Origin: Metallyticus violacea
Lineage: Eukaryota > Arthropoda > Insecta > Mantodea > Metallyticidae
Reading direction: 5' to 3'
Length of the DNA stretch: 64,000 nt
Assembly (NCBI GenBank): GCA_030762175.1
Contig: CM060834.1
Span: forward strand, 28,225,501-28,289,500
The position numbers and the translations under genes are program-made. Below, in pieces: positions 58,664 to 64,000 of this stretch (the first letter of the stretch is position 1; each line of letters starts with the position of its first letter). Under the pieces are notes generated by a model, which was not told the origin of the DNA, searched no databases, and saw only the letters and a list, made by a program, of their open reading frames with translations.

Positions 58664-58815
58664 CCGCATCCGTGGTCTAGAGGTAGCGTTTGTGACTACT
58701 AATCTGGAGGTCCTGGCTTTGAACCCGACAGCTAGGTTTTTTCCGAATTTTTTACTTACCACGAAAAGGTAAATGGTAGGTAACTTTGAGGCGATAAGGA
58801 CTCCGAGCTCATTAA
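58664..58815 (+). mobile_element. Possible SINE of a third family
   Basis: The tRNA-like head has A box CGTGGTCTAGAGGTAGCGTT and B box GGCTTTGAACCCGACAGC, about 50 bases apart. It is followed by AGGTTTTTTCCGAATTTTTT and ACCACGAAAAGGTAAATGGT. The bases after the head resemble SINE B (AGGTTTTTTCC), which may mean a shared body start. Single copy in the window; the tail is not defined. Confidence 0.5.
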
Positions 58816-61800
58816 TAATTAATTTCATTCAGACTTACAACCTATAGTATTCACGTCCAATCTACAGACGTCGCGAAAAGAGCAATGCAGTCAAAGTAAC
58901 AATAAATAAAGCATTAAAACAATAATAATTATAATATTAAAACAAATAAGCTCATTATTTTATATATTTTGGAAGCATGTTAGAAAATTTCGCATTTTTA
59001 TGGACAGTAAAATAATAGATAATATAAATACAATTTTATATAATATGATTGTTGAAAGTTTTTCGGGATTTTTAGTAATTAATGTTAATATCATTATGTT
59101 TTAGATGATGCAATATCCGTCTCCTTCAAATGAACACTTTCAGCGTCTTTGAAAAGGTAAGCTTTTCTTGATATATTCTCAAGTTTAAAATTGCAAACAT
59201 GTTTTTCTAATTTAGTCTATTCGTTCATTTGTTAATGTTGCCTAAAGCAATGCCATACAAATGAATGACAATTTGTATGAGAATTAAAAAGGAAATGCAA
59301 AGAAATAAAAATTTGTTTCGCATAATGCTAATAGAGTGCAACAGAAAATAATTAATGCTTCATCAAGACAATGTCTGTATACATACGGGATAGTAGGAGA
59401 AAACTGAAACACTGTCTTTCCTTTCTGTAATGGGCCTAGAGCAGTTGTTGCCAAAACTTTTTCGAATTATATATATATTTGAGCTGAGTGGACCCATATT
59501 AATGTATAAAATGTTTAACAGCCCAAAATTAGCCTATAGTTGGGGTAATTGGGTAAATAGGCCCATCTTGTGATTCCCTCATAAAAGCAACAGTGCGTAA
59601 AATATTGAAACTACACAAGTTTAAATAAGTATACCTTTATTTTAAATTTAAATCATAATTAAATAGCTACATCAATAATGAAATGTAATAATTCCCTTAT
59701 ATTTTTATGTTACTAGGAAATTTTATGTAGTGAGAGAATTATGTGCGGGCTTAAGTTACAGAGTTACAGAGTAGTTTCGACATTTTAAACTTCTCTCTTA
59801 ATCTACAAAGTTTCGTTATAGATTTGTTCACCTCTTTATTTGGAATTCAGTGAAGAGGATGGGCTTACTTTGGATAGAACAGAGAATTGAAGTCAGGAAT
59901 CACAGGAATGAAATAAATTCCCAGTTCAATTTCAGCACAAAGTCTCTTTCTGGATTTATTCTTTTAAATAGGCGTATGATAAATATGCGGATGAAAGAGG
60001 TAACGATGACGTTATGGTTTTATTCACTAACACTGGGAGCTTCCGTCCTACCGTTGTCTGTCACGCATCTCCGTGTTTATAATCGAAGTTTTCCCCTATA
60101 TAATAGACAGGAAACTGTTCCCTGTCACTAAATATATAAACACATCCCTCGTTTCAAAGAACTGAAAACAATATGTCTAATCCACAGGGGCTGTAGTTCG
60201 ATATTTGTAATAACACTGAGGTACACAATTTTTATTGAATGAAAACTGTTCTTATTTTCTGATTCCTTACCAAGTGGAATATCTCAAAATAGCTTTAGTT
60301 CATCGGGCTACAGTTTTTCAGAAATCGATATTAAATAAAATGACAACTTTTATTATTTATTCGTGGACAGATATGTAAAATGAATACTGTGAGAGATTTA
60401 AACAAGATAAAACATTATTAATTTTGTGAACGGGACAGTAGGGCTAAATCAGAGCATTGGACCAGAAAAAAAAAATGATCACAAAGGAGCAATTTAGTTC
60501 CTGGAGGAAAAAAATGTGAAATATGAACCATTGGTTTCCCCTTCTAATGCCCTTCTTCTACGTTGGGTCTGATGAACCAATTTGTTCATCTCTGAATAAG
60601 GATAGTGATAATTTCAACTTTCTTGTTACAATTCCCACAGAAATCTGAAGCTAAAATAGCAGTAGGTGTTTTCAATAAACCCCCAGATTCGTGACCTTGA
60701 TAAGACCTTTCCTCCGCCGATGTTCGAGTTAGAGAAGTCAATATAGTTGGCATACAAAAAAAAAAAGAGAGAAGTGACAAATTTGCTTGGGAATAAGATA
60801 TCTGAAAACTATAAAGAAATAATAGAGGAAATGTTACAGCATTAAGAAATCCAGGGTTAAAGTGCATTTGCTCAACAGCTATATTAATTACTTCCCTGCG
60901 AATCTTAGTGACTGCATTGAGTGAAGTACAAGGTAAGCGGTTTCATACAGACATTAAAACAATGAAAACCACTATCAAGGTCATTGGGATGTGCAGATGA
61001 TGGCTGATTACTGTTGTACTTTGAAAAGAGACACTAGTGAAGAACATTTCAGAACTTAGAAAAAAATATAGTTTTCTTCTTCCTGATATTGAAAAAAAGT
61101 TTGGAAATTCATAATTATTGAAACATATCTCTCTTTTTTAAATATATTCATTAATATTTAAATTAAAAAGAAACTTACAAAAACAGTTTTGTCTTAACTG
61201 TAAATTTTAAAACTTAATCAATTTCCATAAAAAAATATCAGTACATTATTGCATTTGATGTGATTTTGTTTAAAAACCTAGCCTGATAGAGTAAAACTGA
61301 AAACATATCTGAATTCATATCACGTACTTATATCCAGGTAGAAAAATAAAAAAGCAAGAAAAATATTTTTTTGTAGAGCACTGTAATATAAATATCATTA
61401 CAATGACAAATTCTCAAAATCCCCCATTAGATAAAAATATTGGTAAACCTTCCGGAAAATTTTTTTGAATCGCTAGGAATTTCGCGAAGCACAGTTTGAG
61501 AAACACTGGCAGATATTCTGATTACTGTGAACTCAGATCTTTGGATCCAAGAGATGGCGAAGGAATTTTATGAGATCCTTGATAGTTCATACTTGCCACT
61601 TAATGACCAGTTCTTGTTTCTTTTCCGTCTTCGGCCAAAGTGTCCGTCCGTATTCTCTGCCCAAAGAGAAAGAGAGAGAAGAGGGAAAAACTCTGCCGAA
61701 CGTATCCGTCCATCCATCTTGAGGAGGTAAAGAGGACGATTAATGTGACAGGAAAAGGAAGGGAAAAGACGTGGCCGGGGAGCATTCCTTGATTGATGTG

Positions 61801-62650
61801 AGTTTGTGAGCCTATGTCGATATTAACTGGCCGGGGGAGAATTCCTCATCCTAATGCTTGCAGAACTTGAACAGTGGGATGCTGGTCTTAAGAAGAGAGT
61901 CAACAGTTATGGAAGGCACCTTAATTCTGCTTCAAGAATCAGCGAGTTTCCCCAGAGCAGCAATAGACGTACAAGTTCTAAACAAGCCTTGAAGACTGAG
62001 ATTGCCTGCCTCCCGCCATTGCACTTCCTATGAAACTCTATTTTTGCTGCTACTAGATTTACCCCTCAAAGAAACTGTGCTCTTTCATTGTTTGTCGAAT
62101 ATTTTGAACACAATGAAGTAAACGTAGAGGGCATTGCAAACGAAAATAGTTATTTATGTAAGTAGTGTATTTTTGGTGATTGTGAATTCACACAAGTGAA
62201 TTTTCACAAAGTTCAAAATGAACGCTGTACACATCTTGCATACGTACAACGTTTTGTGCAATTTTAGCATTAATATAGTATTTAAAACGATTACAAATTG
62301 GAAAAATATGATGTTATGACGTGTTATATTGCATGGTTTCATAGTACTCTTTTCTATGACGATGTTGTTTTGTTTTTGTTTCGTAGAATTCAAATGGAAA
62401 TAGATACTAATACCGCAATGTTTAATATTGAAAAATATCATACCAGAAGAATTTAAAAAGGAAGCCGATGGTTTGTTAATTCTTCAAAAATCGAAAAGTG
62501 AATACAAAAAGAAATGTGACAAGTTCTGTAGAGGGAGAAAAGAAAAACATGTTAGTATTTTTCAGAGCTGGTAGATATAATATAACGTTTATTAATTATC
62601 AATAATCTGTAACTATTCTTGCAAATATCGGGGCCAATATTACTGAAGTT
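58816..62650. other. No gene seen (3.8 kb)
   Basis: Very AT-rich until about 61500, then a more mixed 500-base stretch with A/G-rich runs. Frames of up to about 95 codons show no recognised domain. Confidence 0.5.
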
Positions 62651-62910
62651 ATCGCCATGGGTGGCTGAGGTCGTTAAGGCGCGAATTTGTGAGTGGAGGT
62701 CTGGGGTTCGATTCCCACCAGGACCGTCCACCCTGACTGAGGTTTTCCCCAGTCCTCATAAACGCAAATGCCAGGAAGATACCCTAAACCTAGTCCTGGA
62801 ACGCTTGCTTCTTAAAAAAAAATCCTTCGCATTTTATCATTTCATCTCATGTGGCATCAGTGTCTATCGCCTGTGTTGCTTCAGTAGTAAAAACACTATT
62901 AAAAAAATAA
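62651..62910 (+). mobile_element. SINE family B, copy 5
   Basis: Plus strand: head ATCGCCATGGGTGGCTGAGG with GTTAAGGCGCGAATTTGTGA, and B box GGGGTTCGATTCCCACC. CCCTGACTGAGGTTTTCCCC, ACCCTAAACCTAGTCCTGGA and ATCGCCTGTGTTGCTTCAGT follow. The tail is CACTATTAAAAAAATAA. Short deletions are present in the body relative to copy 1. Confidence 0.9.
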
Positions 62911-63277
62911 CGAATCTAAAAGATTTGGGTGATATTCAGCATCAATTGCTAAATCTTACATAGAGGAATCAATAATTAAAAGTGAAATATAAATAAAATA
63001 AAAGTAAGAAAATGAAATGTTAATTCAGTAGATATCAGTATTGGCTCAGGAATAATATTTTATAATGCAACTAATTTGATTAACAAATTAAAGAAATTGT
63101 GATGTTATTAATTATTTGCATTTTCAATGTTCCAAGATAATAGAAGTTAATTTATAATGATTCATAACTTACATTGTTGTAGTTTCAAAACACTTGTTTA
63201 ATAAAGGATTATCGTGTTTGAATGTTGGTATGCGATTTTACCTTTTTTTTTTTTTTTTTTTTGTAAATACGTTGTTT
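62911..63277. other. No supported feature
   Basis: AT-rich, with a T-run of about 20 bases at 63243-63262. Confidence 0.5.
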
Positions 63278-63592
63278 GAAATTGTGTTGTTGATTTGTGT
63301 TATTTACGGACGCTCTTTAACATCTCAGGTCATCAGCGTCCCATTCAATTATGGGCGTGAAACAGCCGACAAATTTTGCTCAGAGGCCTCTTCTTTCAGG
63401 CTTGAGGTTTTTTTACGTGCCGTAAATGTACGATAAGGGACCCACTGCTTTACCCTTCCGAAGGAAGTCATACTTAGGATGTTTTACGCCTGAAAAAAAT
63501 CATCGATCCTGGTCGGGTTTCAACCCGCGATCTTGGGTGTAAAAGGCAAGTATGGTTACCGCTACACCACCAGCGCCCAGAAATTGTGTTGT
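63278..63592 (-). mobile_element. SINE family A, copy 12 (full, perfect TSD)
   Basis: Minus strand, about 63287-63579: tail TTGTTGATTTGTGTTATTTA, GGACGCTCTTTAACATCTCA, core ACCCTTCCGAAGGAAGTC, and head CGCTACACCACCAGCGCCC. GAAATTGTGTTGT at 63278-63290 and again at 63580-63592 is a perfect 13-base direct repeat, the mark of retroposition; a few of its bases overlap the tail. It is the best-dated copy by that criterion. Confidence 0.95.
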
Positions 63593-63900
63593 GAAGGCGG
63601 TGATGACTTCATAGAGTATTAGTTGCTAGGTAACCTTTTCTAGTACCAGTGCCAGAATTAGGCTAATTATGCACGACTTAAAGCGTAATGAAAAGCGAGG
63701 TTTAATGATAGGACTGCATCAACTAAATAAAATTAAACTAAATATAAAAATACCGGGAGAAAAGCTACACTGAATGAAAAAATATTTAGTATTTAAGAAG
63801 TAAAATCATTTTATTGCCATATAAAACATATTAAAGCAAAACTTATGTTTCAGTATTAAGATGACCTAGGTAGATTAAATAATCCGCACTGCAAAGTGAT

Positions 63901-64000
63901 TTTAGCGAATTCCGAAGGAATGGGGCTGTTGCGGTTGTACCCATGAAAAGGTATTTAAAACATATCTTCAAACCTTCATTTATCCCACTTATAAGGTATC
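63901..64000 (+). mobile_element. Tandem-monomer element, copy 5 (5' module, runs off window)
   Basis: TTTAGCGAATTCCGAAGGAA is followed by GCTGTTGCGGTTGTACCCAT, the conserved 5' module with intact ATTCC-GAA-GGAAT palindrome. CATATCTTCAAACCTTCATT follows. Monomers, if present, lie beyond base 64000. Confidence 0.75.

Overview
This window looks like a gene-free, AT-rich stretch of a large animal genome, most likely an insect or another arthropod. The basis is the mix of Tc1/mariner transposase relics, a DUF4817-type transposase N-terminus (common in arthropods), tRNA-derived SINEs, decayed LINEs and long microsatellites, with no recognisable host exon in 64 kb. A hemimetabolous insect with a large genome (cockroach, termite, stick insect or orthopteran) fits, but the species is inference.

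Layout. 0-5 kb: a Tc1 C-terminal scrap (402-600, minus) and two DUF4817-type transposase N-terminal relics (1044-1189 and 2208-2560). 5-20 kb: SINE copies of two families, a LINE C-terminal relic (10560-11200) and two decayed mariners (13144-13540 and 14578-15162, the latter abutting a SINE). 21.4-22.3 kb: an 865-bp near-palindrome (foldback-like). 24.6-25.8 kb: an internally deleted mariner with both terminal inverted repeats, next to the 5' piece of another mariner lineage. 28.8-30.0 kb: a LINE reverse-transcriptase relic followed by a 20-bp minisatellite. 33.6-36 kb: a mariner relic between two oppositely oriented SINE fragments, an element with inverted ends (34971-35466) and a full SINE. 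38-46 kb: a tetranucleotide array, SINEs, a mariner 5' relic and two copies of an interspersed element with internal tandem monomers. 47.4-48.8 kb: a mariner carrying a nested SINE. 51.7-52.6 kb: the same tandem-monomer element in reverse. 55.6-56.9 kb: the best-preserved mariner (DD34D type, catalytically dead). 57-64 kb: more SINEs, a third SINE-like type, and the start of another tandem-monomer element at the window edge.

Three repeat families organise the window. SINE family A (about 295 bp, tRNA-like head, 12 copies) and SINE family B (about 280 bp, class II tRNA-like head, 5 copies) show target-site duplications at some copies. The third family has a conserved 5' module with an ATTCC-GAA-GGAAT palindrome, a variable microsatellite, 1-6 degenerate monomers of about 140 bp and a conserved 3' end. 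Its architecture recalls non-autonomous Helitron/Helentron elements (DINE-1/HINE), and it is the best candidate for something undescribed. No transposase or reverse transcriptase here appears intact, so all these elements look immobile unless helped in trans.
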